From the NCBI RefSeq assembly GCF_000243715.2, contig NZ_AHMO02000008.1, positions 1,723,001 through 1,787,000 on the forward strand: 64,000 nt of DNA, written 5' to 3'. This DNA is from Leptospira broomii serovar Hurstbridge str. 5399 (lineage in GTDB: Bacteria > Spirochaetota > Leptospiria > Leptospirales > Leptospiraceae). Below the pieces are notes generated by a model. The model did no database searches. It was not told where the DNA came from and saw only the letters and a list, made by a program, of their open reading frames with translations. Made by a program: the position numbers and the translations under genes. The stretch's first letter is position 1. Each line of letters opens with the position of its first letter. This document shows, one piece after another, positions 31,901 through 39,627 of the stretch.

Positions 31901-32998
31901 CGTTCCTGGACCGAAGGAAAGTAAAAGAACCTTCTCTGCGCCGGACTGAAACTCTTTCGTACAAGCTTTCCAATCCAAAGGGTCGGCAACTACCATTCTC
32001 GCGAGAGATAACGCTATGCCGGTTTCTTCCTTTAGATTTTTTCCGTCTCGAGTATCGTATAACGGGATCTCCAAATCTTCCGGTTTCGGATCGAATCCGA
32101 TCCGTTTTAAATCTTCTTCCAGGAGAACCGGAACTCTTCGCAATAACTGGCAGTGAAAGGGCGCCGAAATATTGAGGAACATCCAAGAATCTAAATCGGG
32201 AAAACTAGAGCGCGATAGGATCTCCCGAAATTCCAATAACGATTCCGCTGATCCGCATAAAACGACGGAGCGCTCCGAATTTTGAAGACCGAGATAGACC
32301 GTATCCTCGGCAGTTCTTTCAGAATTAAATTTTTCTAAAATAGAAATAAGATGATTCACTTCGGCCTGAAGGGCTGCCATCGGAGACGGATGTTCGCCGG
32401 ATTTTATGAATCTTTTGTAAGAAGCGTCGATCTCCAGTATCGGAAATTCTTCTTGCGAGCGTATCGCTAAGTGTAATATAGCTCGGAGTACGAGAGAAAG
32501 GTTTTTAAGGAATGATTCCCTATTTTTGGAAACGGAAAGCAGAAGCCCTGCATAAACTCCCTGAGAATGACCGCAAATTCCGGAAACATTCGATCTTAGT
32601 AATTCCCAGTGCCCCTCTTCTTTTAGAAATCGGAATAAACCTGCAGCTTGAGTGATGAATATTAACGGTACGCTATAAGAGCAGAGAGATAATTGGGATG
32701 AAGTCGGCGTAAGTTCCGGCTGCTTTAACCATTCGGATAGATGGAATCCCTGTGGAAGACAGGCATTGGCTCTATCCTTGGTTAAGGTAGCGAACTCTTC
32801 TTCTAGCGTGGTAAAAACGACTTCGAAAAAATCCTTATGGAAGTTTCCTTCCTCATAGAACGACCGAAGTTCAGGTAATGCATCCGAACCTTGTCCGCCG
32901 AAGATCGAAAATACTTTAGATTTATTTAAAGATAGAAATTTGAAGATCGATAGCGGTTCTTCGATAAAAGCATGCGTACTAGTATAATTCGCTTTCAT
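22928..32998 (-). CDS. fas: Type I fatty acid synthase (AT-ER-DH-MPT-ACP-KR-KS)
   Basis: This is a 3356-residue megasynthase of fungal/mycobacterial FAS type. Domains: acetyl transferase (GHSQG, Ser145); FMN-type enoyl reductase (about 425-690, GGAAGGHHSWEDL near 583); hot-dog dehydratase (NPIHTDDDFA and HGLW, about 1385-1412); malonyl/palmitoyl transferase (GQGSQSQGMG near 1490, GHSLGE Ser1592); ACP (GGNSSKRNQVMADLGAEF, Ser1965); ketoreductase (about 2340-2640, VTGAGPNSIAL, YAETKLGLEAL); ketosynthase (about 2690-3330, Cys2959 in ACATAG, His3165, His3206). All catalytic residues I can place are intact. It would extend acyl chains from malonyl-CoA and release acyl-CoA. The ATG at 32998 has GGAT upstream; a TTG four codons earlier is an alternative. 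Actinobacterial-type fused order, but separate PPTase. A FAS I in a spirochaete-like genome suggests ancient transfer. Confidence 0.96.
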   Translation of the reverse strand: MKANYTSTHAFIEEPLSIFKFLSLNKSKVFSIFGGQGSDALPELRSFYEEGNFHKDFFEVVFTTLEEEFATLTKDRANACLPQGFHLSEWLKQPELTPTSSQLSLCSYSVPLIFITQAAGLFRFLKEEGHWELLRSNVSGICGHSQGVYAGLLLSVSKNRESFLKNLSLVLRAILHLAIRSQEEFPILEIDASYKRFIKSGEHPSPMAALQAEVNHLISILEKFNSERTAEDTVYLGLQNSERSVVLCGSAESLLEFREILSRSSFPDLDSWMFLNISAPFHCQLLRRVPVLLEEDLKRIGFDPKPEDLEIPLYDTRDGKNLKEETGIALSLARMVVADPLDWKACTKEFQSGAEKVLLLSFGPGTGIDKICASNLRGKSFLIENLERDESFRSFQKSSSLSFPKSWEEFAPEIVRLPEGKEFLRNAYSVWAEHPPIFGGGMTPSTVEPDIVIAATKEGYLVEWAGGGQVTEEIFRNRMERFRRELPAGKKIVINLLYLDAYLWNLQVPLVKKLKSEGAPIEGVTISAGIPDTDEAVRIIKDFESHGIWLNSFKPGTKTQIQQVISIAKKIPESTILMQIEGGAAGGHHSWEDLEELVASMYAEIRNTQNLILAVGGGIAEPEDARRWLFGTWAKQRVMPVDAVFLGTRLMSAKECATSDKIKQSLVDLSGSIEWQTTKDGKIAGGVLSGRSGLGADIYYAHNTWTKVSALAEELTKGKEPEEARQNVLNRKEELISLINSTAKPYFGDLEKMTYTEVLTRYIELTCPGERLVSPEGEWPDHPFIDRSFRSRLEELLYRFEERILTFDEKVHYSVLIDPEELKKPKDILNKWKVIYPDGSKKLLLPEDRIFFLDVCKRPGKPVNFVPVLDEDLVKWIRSDSLWYSHCMGMDPDACAWIPGPKAVSGIRILDQPVASIFTDFINGIQPESKVRRIDWSDLFNNNDFTPGNLEFRDSDSGLGGSFKIPQEFDINPQDWIRWLSKLGKGFLSGVLSSPRIGREMTDLPLFFEAKAARTYSWEISPSKELILLRVYEGENLKIELRLIDPISAQLEIFFSRPGDNLSIPFKRRFYLSTDRESFINEDVEFRSKSISDFYSKSWKIDHSILKTTSDFPELNSETVLDRESILNFRKATGELRRIDLRAEPVPSLGMGVTFAWKILMAPLFIFKDVNLFRLLHLSQSFKWNKIAGELKPGDRIRSSVRLARASKSPVGTELLITGTVYREDQFICSFETGFLIRGLFGSIPYFDSVPIRKTVEIKSVAQAHVVSSLPWITKLKSSKELEVGSILRFSSKEKLRKETDFRTTTYIVEGKIEKRSSTGFEPWGTFKLDERLTSNQSSSLDRFFLSFAEAESEIPLPKSYRILSDIVTAPSDMGDYSAASGDTNPIHTDDDFARIGGWDQRIVHGLWTSSQVLKLLTRDVCGGDSSRLLSLEESFEAPVYLQEELRIEAFHISQLKGNMILEIKVENRNGESKLSAKAVIAPPKTGYVFTGQGSQSQGMGLKLMEEFSEARKVWERAEKTVTEELGFSLLEIVRDNPISLRVGNKTWTHPKGVLHLTQFTQVALVTKSMADWEILKGRGYLVPDAPFAGHSLGEFSSLSARGFLGLENVIRIVYGRGLTMQELVPRDSEGRSPYGMSVVLGNRHVGLTEERILEVVEQIRVSTGLHLEVVNLNIRDKQYSVTGDLKALSEMEAKFKEIVRGKKTTIRLEGIDVPFHSRVLVSGVAEFRHTLESNVPASSDFSELDGTYIPNLVAKPFSIQEEFLRLVSETSGSPILSKILTDSRKAVSDSELRRLLLIELLAYQFAMPVQWIKTQDVLFEELKVRRLIDLGARGDLAGMARQTIREVPDHSSYEILHVEENRNSVFYESEDVSEAIWSPIQQPAQSNIAAETSVSENPRHITKNIVESEPDRSSHETDLGSGDEASVSLDRKDALLSLLSLKAGVRPDEISEEETVDTLFGGNSSKRNQVMADLGAEFRTPSLDGGHEKPIRELNRLLSEQSQYTQPGPYLRTAFEETLKKHFPPDFGRTEVFRHLKKERGLSESGIFAISVFLPLFVRDGESIRKGPLSSIAIPSRIGSAKEAARWLDKAVDIFAQSKGIRIHKASSAKGGQGGAKIDAAALEELERKYFGAEGVFGKNIRDLRSRLLGEDPFAQYLIRDLDLLKIARERNSAQSEIPPIFDEKKIVAFRNSSQWAKKKLLQLLTEIADGRRTHITLKEQTYLSNHRSPLLSEVYEYWNKSEEFSKIQTEELRNSLERSLREKDKTSPSLPIFKVESTILRPRLEIADDGGWNYSEEEQQVNIKEFLKSKISLKTSPDFGNNFDSNSSFMNSFEEVLSSVVSEGISFTGRKVLVTGAGPNSIALETVQGLLAGGADVVLTTTSYSSQKVRLYKRIFQEYGSPGASLQIVPFSQGSLDDIRSLSEWLTAKNWEPDLLLPFGAIGEENAASQLDSSSLVSLQVMLLGVEKLIGVLGRSRRSLGSDASPLNVILPLSPNHGIFGKDGLYAETKLGLEALFRKKFSESEDWGKNTRIIGCVIGWVRGTGLMEANDLVAEALERETNVFTFSKREMGTLISGLAYYTFNNRKIDILKAYFTGGLESQPNLGATLSKIRSNIILEAKNKRESSQLFSEILPKKTETKRIHPLPKEVFSFPSIPTDRELKSYGDLTHLNPANLICVVGFAEIGPGGNSVSRWELEKSGILSLEGALELAWTMGMVKYQASDKGRSWTDAETGEAIQEWEAKSRYEKTILENTGIRFIDASSRGFDPNSLISFVDVVLEEDFFLPVSNSSEAEDFHRAEPESTEVYFDSEKDKWFIKRKKGSLIKVKKALGVNRKVAGQIPKGWDPTRYGLPKDLTKQVDEITLYNLYCTCEAFLRSGMEPLELYSYLHPGLVGSTVGSGMGGMSKMKRMFQDFLLGQERQHDALQESLINVTAAWALTSYVGAYGPVQTPVAACATAGVSLEMAMNIIRDGKARFMLAGAFDDFSEEGLIGFGDMQATADSVEMEASGIAASGICRPNDIRRNGFVEAHGGGVVLLARGDLALQAGLPVYGILAYAGSKTDGIQASIPAPGLGLLSLGAESKGTSQVWNVEQRKKAIASWNQEKERMISSFGEGGKELFDEVQTLLSGKFQPGGHDISPIRSALAVFGLTADDIGVAYKHDTSTKANDKNENKLLYSLLSKLGRTPGNLLPIVSQKSLTGHSKGGAAAWQTVGVLQTLEEGIVTGNRNLEEVDPDMNAFSFLTFTDQSIRYGKHKLKAGMLTTLGFGHVGALCLLVHSDFFLASLSPEQRQNYLSIRNEREITGRNRYHEIRMGIGKPMYERKTKSYFEEEEVSLLLDSSFRGAKSSVPPK

Positions 32999-33056
32999 TT
33001 TAACATCCAAGGATGCTGAAATCGTTTAAAATTCAACCATCCAAGTTTAGTGGTCT

Positions 33057-33070
33057 TTCGCTATAGCGAA
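33057..33070. promoter_or_regulatory. 14-bp perfect palindrome 60 bp upstream of fas
   Basis: TTCGCTATAGCGAA is its own reverse complement. Read on the minus strand, its TATAGC could serve as a -10 element of the synthase promoter, so a protein bound here would block transcription. The promoter assignment is tentative because no good -35 is seen at 17 bases. Confidence 0.45.
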
Positions 33071-33201
33071 TTTCAAGAAAAAAATGAATTCCTGTCGTTA
33101 AAAATTAAATACGAAGAATTGAACACCGTTCTTAATGATTTAGCGATTGCTACAACTCAATGTTTTTCTTAATTTCTAATTTGTTTGTACACAATTTAAG
33201 C

Positions 33202-33249
33202 TAACGAACGATAGTTAACTAACATCGGTTAGTTAACTATCGTTCGTTA
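33202..33249. promoter_or_regulatory. Perfect 22+4+22 inverted repeat upstream of fas
   Basis: Two perfectly complementary 22-base arms (33202-33223 and 33228-33249) flank ATCG. Each arm contains AGTTAACT, itself palindromic, plus CGAACGATA. No T-run follows on either strand, so it is not a standard terminator. The nested symmetry and position (about 204 bp upstream of the synthase start, between it and the preceding receiver gene) suggest a repressor site, for example TetR-type dimers. No regulator gene is adjacent. Confidence 0.6.
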
Positions 33250-33337
33250 AATTTAAAAAGAAAAATAAATAAACCGTAATGTAATCCTGGAATAATCTTT
33301 TGTTATCGATGGGAAGATGATTTGAGTAAACATTCAT

Positions 33338-33358
33338 ATTTCGTAAGAATTACGAAAT
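33338..33358. promoter_or_regulatory. 9-bp inverted repeat, possible operator
   Basis: ATTTCGTAA-GAA-TTACGAAAT is a perfect inverted repeat with a 3-base spacer. It lies in the same 470-bp non-coding stretch (33011-33481) between the receiver gene and the synthase gene. Confidence 0.35.
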
Positions 33359-33481
33359 TATAAAATAATGGACCTCTTTAGCTTTGACTGAAGTATCATG
33401 ATTCTATCCTTCGTCGACTTTTAAGAAGAATGCTTAAATGGATTTTTTTTGATTGAGGTCGGCCGCGGATCGGCAGGAGGA

Positions 33482-33898
33482 CTATTTGCGGATCGAGAGT
33501 TCGAACGATTCTTGAATCAAGCCGGTAGGAAGCATTAAGACTTTTCCGGCTTTCAAAGGAACTTTAGGAACCATGAAGCTGATTCCTGCAAAGGTCGGTA
33601 ACACTAATCGACTTATCGCCATGACTCCGAAGACGTCGAAACCCGTTGTTGCAATTACCTTAATTCCCTTAAAACCGTCTTTGTGAATGCGTCGGATCAA
33701 CCATAAACCCGACGTTTGGGTTTCCATGGTAATATCGGTAATCACAGCGGAGAGTTTATCCTTATTCTTCGCATAATATTCCCATCCTTGCGCGGCGTCG
33801 ACTGCGCGAAGAACGTCGCATTTCAGATTTTCCAAATATGTCTTTAGATTATTGGCATATCGGTCGTTATCGTCGACTACTAGTATTAAAGGCTTCAA
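33482..33898 (-). CDS. Response-regulator receiver-domain protein without output domain
   Basis: The 138-residue protein has a REC fold: VVDDND (acidic pair Asp9-Asp10), the phosphoacceptor Asp55 in ITDITME, a Thr near 85 in IATTGFD, and a conserved Lys near 112 (MVPKVPLK). Length after the receiver is about 15 residues, so there is no DNA-binding or enzymatic output domain. Its start overlaps the ABC exporter stop by 4 bases (ATGA). It ends the trpEG/ABC chain. A CheY-like role or a phosphate sink is possible; the segment after beta-5 ([19 protein letters not shown]) looks longer than usual. Confidence 0.8.
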   Translation of the reverse strand: MKPLILVVDDNDRYANNLKTYLENLKCDVLRAVDAAQGWEYYAKNKDKLSAVITDITMETQTSGLWLIRRIHKDGFKGIKVIATTGFDVFGVMAISRLVLPTFAGISFMVPKVPLKAGKVLMLPTGLIQESFELSIRK

Positions 33899-35802
33899 GG
33901 CAAAATTCCCGCTCCCGCATATTGGTTATCGGTTAGTTTACGATAAATTCCGTTTTGATCCATTAGTGAAATATGATTTCCCTCTTCGACAATGCGCCCA
34001 TTATCCATGACAATGATTCTGGGTATGTCTTTGATCGTAGATAAACGATGCGCAATTACGAATGTGGTTCGATTCGCGAATAACCGACGGAGTGCGTCGC
34101 TTACCAAGCGTTCCGACTCCACATCCAATGCAGAGGTCGCTTCGTCTAAAATCATAATTTCAGGATTTCGTAATAAGGCTCTCGCTATTACGAGACGTTG
34201 GCGTTGTCCTCCGGATAAGTTTAAACCTCTGACACCTAGAATGCTATCGTATCCTCGATCCATTTTTTTAATGAAATCGTGGGCGTGCGCCAATCTGGCG
34301 GCTCGGATCACGTCTTTACGATTCGCTCCAGGTCTTCCGTATGAAATATTATCCATTACGGTTCCGTGAAAAAGAAAGATATCTTGGGTTACGATGCCGA
34401 TTTTTTTACGCAAATCGGATAAGGAAAGATCTTTGATATTAAAACCGTCGAATTCTATGAAGCCGGAGCTAGGGTCGAAAAATCTAGGTATCAAATCCAT
34501 TAAGGTGGATTTTCCGCAGCCGCTTGCCCCGACGATTGCGATCGTTTCGCCAACCTTAACGTTCAAATTAATGTCTTTTAAAACTTCGGTACTCGTTCCC
34601 GGATACGCGAAGGTCACATTTTTAAACCGAATGGAATCCCGTAATGTAAACGAATCCACTTTCGCGATTTCGCTATGGTCTTCCGTTTCTAAATCCACGA
34701 TTTCGAAGATGCGTCGTCCTGCCGAAATGGATTGCGATACTTTTCCCACCATTTGAGAAAGCTGAGTCAAGGGTCTGAGTAGGAACAATAATGTTAAAAG
34801 GAAGGCCATGAAGTCGCCGGTAGAAAAGCGCGACGGTCCGGTTCCTGAAAATATGAACTTAGCTCCTAAAGCAAAGAAACCTAGAACGACTAGCGAGGAA
34901 GTAAGCTCGACTAGATTGGGAGCGACTTGAAGATAATACTGTCCTTTAAAATTACGTCTATAAACGTTTTGATTTATTTTTTTGAATTTTTCCTTTTCGA
35001 ATTGTTCGGTGTGGAATATGCGAATCACTTTAATTCCGGAAATCATTTCTTGTAAATTGGCGTTCAAGTCCGCCATTTTCTCTTGAAGTCTTTCCGTCGA
35101 TTTAGTGATTTTTTTAGTAAATAAGGTAACGGGAAGGATGATCACCGGGACTGCGGCGCACGCGATCAATAAAAGTTCGGTATTTAGATACAATAGAACG
35201 ATTAAATGAGTGACTACATAAAAGAAATTGATAGTTGCATCCCGAAAATTCGACGAGATAACGGCGGCAACGACTTCGACATCGTTGATGATTCGACTCA
35301 TTAAGAGCCCGGTTTTTTCCTTAAAGAAAAACGTTAAGGGAAGGATTTGATTCTTTTCAAAAAGTTCCTGACGAAGATCCCTGACTGCCCTATAACCCGC
35401 CGTTGCGAGGCAAAAGACGGAAGCAAGATAGGAAATCAATTTCAAACCGTAAACGGGAAGTATAAGTAAACATACGGCCCAGACGACTTCCTTAGGCTCC
35501 ATATACTTGGTTCTACCGTTTGACCATTGCTTCGCATCAATTAGAATTTTCTTAACTCGCTCCACTGCATCCAAGCTATCGTAACCTTGGTAACGTTCCT
35601 TTAAAAGGATATCCTGCTCCGGTTTAGTCAGCTCGAATTGAAAACGGGTATTCGGGTCCGCACCCATCGTATCGAAGAGGGGGATAACTGCGGTTAAGGA
35701 AACAGCGTTTAGGATAGCCGTGATTAGAGCAAAAAGAATGCCCAGCGTAAATCGATACTTATATCGTACCGAATAGGCCATTAAACGGAAAAATATTTTC
35801 AT
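33895..35802 (-). CDS. MsbA-like ABC exporter (fused permease and ATPase)
   Basis: This 635-residue half-transporter has six membrane helices in the first 390 residues (including [20 protein letters not shown] and the [17 protein letters not shown] coupling region). The nucleotide-binding domain has Walker [10 protein letters not shown] (about 424), Q-loop VTQDIFLF, signature LSGGQRQR (about 530), Walker [11 protein letters not shown] and a His switch AHRLS. The homodimeric exporter family moves lipid A, lipids, peptides or drugs across the inner membrane; MsbA-like lipid export is plausible but not demonstrated. It starts 4 bp after trpG. A periplasmic insertion at about 50-105, containing [19 protein letters not shown], is longer than in E. 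coli MsbA. Confidence 0.87.
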   Translation of the reverse strand: MKIFFRLMAYSVRYKYRFTLGILFALITAILNAVSLTAVIPLFDTMGADPNTRFQFELTKPEQDILLKERYQGYDSLDAVERVKKILIDAKQWSNGRTKYMEPKEVVWAVCLLILPVYGLKLISYLASVFCLATAGYRAVRDLRQELFEKNQILPLTFFFKEKTGLLMSRIINDVEVVAAVISSNFRDATINFFYVVTHLIVLLYLNTELLLIACAAVPVIILPVTLFTKKITKSTERLQEKMADLNANLQEMISGIKVIRIFHTEQFEKEKFKKINQNVYRRNFKGQYYLQVAPNLVELTSSLVVLGFFALGAKFIFSGTGPSRFSTGDFMAFLLTLLFLLRPLTQLSQMVGKVSQSISAGRRIFEIVDLETEDHSEIAKVDSFTLRDSIRFKNVTFAYPGTSTEVLKDINLNVKVGETIAIVGASGCGKSTLMDLIPRFFDPSSGFIEFDGFNIKDLSLSDLRKKIGIVTQDIFLFHGTVMDNISYGRPGANRKDVIRAARLAHAHDFIKKMDRGYDSILGVRGLNLSGGQRQRLVIARALLRNPEIMILDEATSALDVESERLVSDALRRLFANRTTFVIAHRLSTIKDIPRIIVMDNGRIVEEGNHISLMDQNGIYRKLTDNQYAGAGILP

Positions 35803-35806
35803 CGAT

Positions 35807-36385
35807 TTAGGTTTCGGCGACGATCCTGGAGAAGTTTCTAACGATATCCAAGCCGTTCTGTGTCATGATCGATTCCGGGTGAAATTGTACTCCGAAAAGA
35901 TTCACTTTCGTTTTATGGCGAACTCCCATGATCACTCCGTCCTGAGTCTTTGACGAGACTTCTAAATCTTTGGGAAGGCTTTCGGGTTGAATGACTAATG
36001 AGTGATATCGAGTCGCTAAAAACGGAGATGGAATTCCGCTATAAATATCCAATCCGTCGTGCTCGATTAGACTGACTTTACCGTGCATAATGCTAGGAGC
36101 ATTGACGATTTTGCCCCCGTAGACTAGTCCGATTGCCTGGTGACCCAGACACACGCCCAATATCGGAAGCTTCCCACTTAATTCTTTTAGAATATCCAAG
36201 CACACTCTGGAATCTTCCGGGCGTCCGGGACCCGGACTCAATACGATTCCTTTCGGGTTCAATTCCAGAATCCGGTTTAAATCTATTTTATCGTTTCGAA
36301 AGACTTCGACCTGATTTCCAATTTGGCAAAAATACTGATACAGATTATAGGTGAAGGAGTCGTAGTTATCGATGAGTAATATCAT
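35807..36385 (-). CDS. trpG: Anthranilate synthase component II (glutamine amidotransferase)
   Basis: This 192-residue class I glutamine amidotransferase supplies ammonia to TrpE. Motifs are [21 protein letters not shown], the nucleophile Cys79 in GVCLGHQ, and GVQFHPES near the C-terminus with the catalytic His and Glu. The length matches the family. TrpG and PabA are often one amphibolic protein serving tryptophan and folate synthesis, so a PabA role is also possible. The start ATG overlaps the trpE stop by four bases (ATGA). Confidence 0.93.
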   Translation of the reverse strand: MILLIDNYDSFTYNLYQYFCQIGNQVEVFRNDKIDLNRILELNPKGIVLSPGPGRPEDSRVCLDILKELSGKLPILGVCLGHQAIGLVYGGKIVNAPSIMHGKVSLIEHDGLDIYSGIPSPFLATRYHSLVIQPESLPKDLEVSSKTQDGVIMGVRHKTKVNLFGVQFHPESIMTQNGLDIVRNFSRIVAET

Positions 36386-37896
36386 CTATTCCATTCTCCT
36401 TTGAGTCCGTTACGTGCAAAATCGACCGCGCGTAAAAGTGCCGCCATTTTGTTCTTTGTTTCTTCGAGTTCGCCTTCGGGAGAAGAATCATAAACCACTC
36501 CACCTCCGGCTTGAATGAAAGCTTTTTCTCCATAAAACGAAATAGTCCGGATAACGATCGCCATATCCGTATCGCCTGCATAGGAAATGTATCCTAACGC
36601 TCCCGAATAAATTCCGCGCCTTGTCCTCTCCAGCTCATCGATAATTTCCATGGCGCGAATTTTAGGAGCTCCCGAAACGGTACCTGCCGGTAAAGTGGCC
36701 CGGAGAAGATCATATACCGTCTTATTCTCTTTCAATACTCCGTAGCATTGACTGACGATATGCATAACGTGCGAGTATCGCTCGATGATTTTAAAATCTT
36801 CCACGCGAACGGATCCCGGCTCGCAAACTCTTCCCAAATCGTTTCTTCCTAAATCGACCAGCATAATGTGTTCGGCGATTTCCTTGGGATCGGAAAGAAG
36901 ATTCTCCTCCAAAGCCTTGTCTAGCTCCGGAGTGGCGCCGCGAGGACGGGTTCCGGCAATCGGTCGCAGATATGTTTTCCTATCTTTGCACTTCACCATG
37001 ATTTCCGGAGAAGATCCTACGATTGAAATATCGTCCAGCTTGAGAAAATACATATATGGACTCGGATTCACGGTCCTTAGCCCGCGATATACTTGAAAAG
37101 GAGGAACTCCTGGACGAAACTCCAATTTTCTGGAAGGAACTACCTGAAAAATATCGCCAGCATAAATGTATTCTTTCGCCTTTTGAACTGCTTTCTTGTA
37201 ATCTTCGTCGGGAATATTCGGGCGATATTCCAAAGTCTCCGTCGTTTCCAGAGGATGCTTTACCCAACCTGGAACTTCCCCCTCTCGTAGATCTTTTTCG
37301 ATCGTATCGATTCTAGCGAGAGTGGCTTCATAGCAAGCTTTGGTATCCTCAAAGTCGGAAAGTCTGGCGTTAACAACGATTCTTAATAAGCGATCCACAT
37401 GATCCACTACCAAAACTTCGTCGTACAATGCAAAATATGCATCGGGTGACGGTTCGTCTTCCGGTTTCGTGTCCGGTATTTTTTCGTAATAGCGGACGCA
37501 CGAATAAGATAGAAATCCTACGGCTCCGCCTTGGAAGGCAGGAAGGCGATGATCCGGCACGTATACGTCGTCCCCCATAGAATATTCCAAAAGAAACAAG
37601 GGATCGTACGTAATGATCTCGGTCTCGGGTTCGTTCCGTTTCGAAATATAAAAAAGGCCGTTCTTTCCGTAAATGAGGCGATACGGTTCCTTCCCCAAAA
37701 ATGAATTGCGACCTACGTTTTCGCCGCCTTCTACGGATTCGAGAAGAAAGGAATGCTTAGCCTCGGTTCCCCCCCATTTTGCAAATAGGGAGACCGGAGT
37801 TTCCAGATCCAGAAACACTTGTTTAAAGATCGGAATTAAATTTCCGATCTGAGTTCGCTTCAGAAACTCGTCGTATGTAAGGGAGAATTCCTTCAG
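36382..37896 (-). CDS. trpE: Anthranilate synthase component I, apparent CTG start
   Basis: The 504-residue chorismate-utilising enzyme makes anthranilate with TrpG. Visible: DLETPVSLF in the N-terminal regulatory half, and in the catalytic half [65 protein letters not shown] and IQAGGGVV. The first canonical start (GTG at 37818) would cut off 26 clearly conserved residues (…[19 protein letters not shown]). In that frame no ATG, GTG or TTG exists before the upstream stop. The CTG at 37896 has AAGGA 8 bases upstream and overlaps the acyl-CoA dehydrogenase stop as CTGA, mimicking the usual ATGA. PabB is the alternative identity, but the length and adjacent trpG favour TrpE. Confidence 0.92.
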   Translation of the reverse strand: MKEFSLTYDEFLKRTQIGNLIPIFKQVFLDLETPVSLFAKWGGTEAKHSFLLESVEGGENVGRNSFLGKEPYRLIYGKNGLFYISKRNEPETEIITYDPLFLLEYSMGDDVYVPDHRLPAFQGGAVGFLSYSCVRYYEKIPDTKPEDEPSPDAYFALYDEVLVVDHVDRLLRIVVNARLSDFEDTKACYEATLARIDTIEKDLREGEVPGWVKHPLETTETLEYRPNIPDEDYKKAVQKAKEYIYAGDIFQVVPSRKLEFRPGVPPFQVYRGLRTVNPSPYMYFLKLDDISIVGSSPEIMVKCKDRKTYLRPIAGTRPRGATPELDKALEENLLSDPKEIAEHIMLVDLGRNDLGRVCEPGSVRVEDFKIIERYSHVMHIVSQCYGVLKENKTVYDLLRATLPAGTVSGAPKIRAMEIIDELERTRRGIYSGALGYISYAGDTDMAIVIRTISFYGEKAFIQAGGGVVYDSSPEGELEETKNKMAALLRAVDFARNGLKGEWNR

Positions 37897-39056
37897 AGGT
37901 TCGGTCCTTCGATTCCCTTTCCTTCGGATAGGTAACGGGAAATGATCAAACGTTGAATTTGCGAAGTTCCTTCGTAAATTTGGAAAATTTTAGCATCTCT
38001 CATCAGTTTCTCCACCGGGTATTCCGAATTGAATCCGTATCCGCCTAGAACTTGTACAGCATCCGTTGTAATTCTCATACAAGAATCCGCGCAGAATACC
38101 TTGGCGATCGATGCCTGGTAGGTATTCCTAAATCCTTGGTCGATCAACCAAGCTGCTTGGTAACAAAGAAGTCTTCCTGCTTCGATATCGCGGGCCATCT
38201 CCGCTATCATAAATGAAATGGATTGGTTCTCAATAATCGGCTTTCCGAATGCCGCGCGAGTTTTAGCATATTCTAAAGCATGTTCCATGGCGGCTCTGGC
38301 CACACCGACAGCTCCAATCGCTACTCCAGGGCGGGTGTGGTCAAAAGCCCCCATAGCGATTTTGAACCCATCGCCTTCGTTTCCGATCATCTGGCTTTTA
38401 TGGACCTTCACTTCCTCGAAAGTGATTCCACGGGTATCGGAGCATTTTTGTCCCATATTCAACTCTTTCTTACCGACGATTACACCCGGAGTTTTTGAGC
38501 TAACGATAAATCCGGTAATCCCTTTATGACCCGCCGCAGGATCCGTTTTGGTTAATACAAAAAACCAATCCGCATAACCTGCGTTGGTAATCCACATTTT
38601 GGAACCGTTAATAATATATTCGTCGCCTACTTTTCTTGCCGTGGTTCTAATTCCGGCTACGTCGGAACCGGCGCCCGGTTCCGTCACAGCGTAAGCGCAA
38701 AGTTGGAATTGCTCGGTCATCGGCTGGACCCATTTTTTTAGAACCTCGTCACTGGCTCCGATTAGAACCGGAGCCAAAGCCAGATTATTTGCTAAAATAG
38801 CCGTCGCCATAGCCGAACAACCCCAGAAAAGTTCTTCACCTATGATTACGTCGTCTAGTTCTTTCATTCCCGCCCCGTTGTATTGCTCGGGGATATGAAT
38901 ATTCATAAGGCCGATTTCCCAGGCCTTTTTTAAAATTTGTAAGGGGTATTCCCCCGTCTTATCATGATGCTCGGCTTTGGGGCGAATTTCATTCTTAGAA
39001 AAGTCGCGGGCTAAATCCCGAAGAGCTCTCTGATCGTCCGACAGTGCAAAATCCAT
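37893..39056 (-). CDS. Acyl-CoA dehydrogenase
   Basis: This 387-residue FAD enzyme catalyses the first beta-oxidation step, acyl-CoA to trans-2-enoyl-CoA. Motifs are [11 protein letters not shown] (about 124), [12 protein letters not shown], the FAD/dimer segment [28 protein letters not shown], and the catalytic base Glu near 360 in YEGTSQIQ (short/medium-chain subfamily position). Length and motif spacing match medium/short-chain dehydrogenases; chain-length preference cannot be read. It heads a tight chain with trpE, trpG, the ABC exporter and the receiver protein. Grouping with tryptophan genes is functionally unexpected and may be opportunistic packing. Confidence 0.93.
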   Translation of the reverse strand: MDFALSDDQRALRDLARDFSKNEIRPKAEHHDKTGEYPLQILKKAWEIGLMNIHIPEQYNGAGMKELDDVIIGEELFWGCSAMATAILANNLALAPVLIGASDEVLKKWVQPMTEQFQLCAYAVTEPGAGSDVAGIRTTARKVGDEYIINGSKMWITNAGYADWFFVLTKTDPAAGHKGITGFIVSSKTPGVIVGKKELNMGQKCSDTRGITFEEVKVHKSQMIGNEGDGFKIAMGAFDHTRPGVAIGAVGVARAAMEHALEYAKTRAAFGKPIIENQSISFMIAEMARDIEAGRLLCYQAAWLIDQGFRNTYQASIAKVFCADSCMRITTDAVQVLGGYGFNSEYPVEKLMRDAKIFQIYEGTSQIQRLIISRYLSEGKGIEGPNL

Positions 39057-39542
39057 TCTCGATAACCTTATGTGGGATGTTCGGGCCTCCGGGAACGGAC
39101 GGATAAATTGGCTTCTTTCATCCCATCCCGAACGAACCCAATTTGGCCGTTCGCACGAGTCGGCGGAAATTGGAGCAGAATTGCGATTAGGCGTCCCGCT
39201 AAACGAGACGGGATGGGAGGAACTTCCCTAAGGAACCCTAAGTTACAGGTTCTAGTTGGAAGGTTCCGAAGTCAAGAACGTACATCCTGTGGTTTCAAGA
39301 TGCAATCTTGTTAAACTAGCATTATTTGCCGAAATTCGGGCGATCTAAGGGGGTTTTCGGTTCGGAAATTTATTTCCAGCCCCTGGATTTTGGAGACAAA
39401 ATAAATTTTGCGCTAGGACCTTTTCGGGGATTCGTTTCGTTCCACTGGAAAGTTTTTTTTTCGCCTTTTTTTTGCCGATTCTGGCTCGAAAACCGGATAT
39501 TCAATTTAGCATTTTTTTATATAGGATAGTGAATTTTGATTG
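39057..39542. other. Non-coding stretch upstream of acyl-CoA dehydrogenase
   Basis: Two short plus-strand open frames occur here but lack ribosome sites and natural-looking composition. No repeat or RNA structure was recognised; the minus-strand promoter of the five-gene chain presumably lies here. Confidence 0.4.
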
Positions 39543-39572
39543 TTGCCGTTTGGTTTCATTAGAAATTATCAT
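39543..39572 (+). promoter_or_regulatory. Probable sigma-70 promoter of the His-rich small protein
   Basis: TTGCCG (4/6) and TATCAT (5/6) are separated by 18 bases and end 55 bases before the ATG at 39628. Confidence 0.45.
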
Positions 39573-39627
39573 ATCCCATGCCGACTTAGAACGATCTAAA
39601 TTGGCTAATTAAAAAAGGAAGAACACA

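Noticed and set aside
22928..32998. Reading the giant gene as a modular polyketide synthase
   Set aside because: Domain order, the FMN enoyl reductase and the ACP-KR-KS tail match fungal/mycobacterial FAS, and there is only one set of domains.
33202..33249. Large palindrome as a Rho-independent terminator of the trpEG/ABC/receiver chain
   Set aside because: No T-run follows either arm on either strand; position and symmetry fit a protein-binding site better.
39072..39529. Two short plus-strand open frames (80 and 67 codons)
   Set aside because: No ribosome-binding site, low-complexity and Phe/Arg-heavy translation, no recognisable domain.
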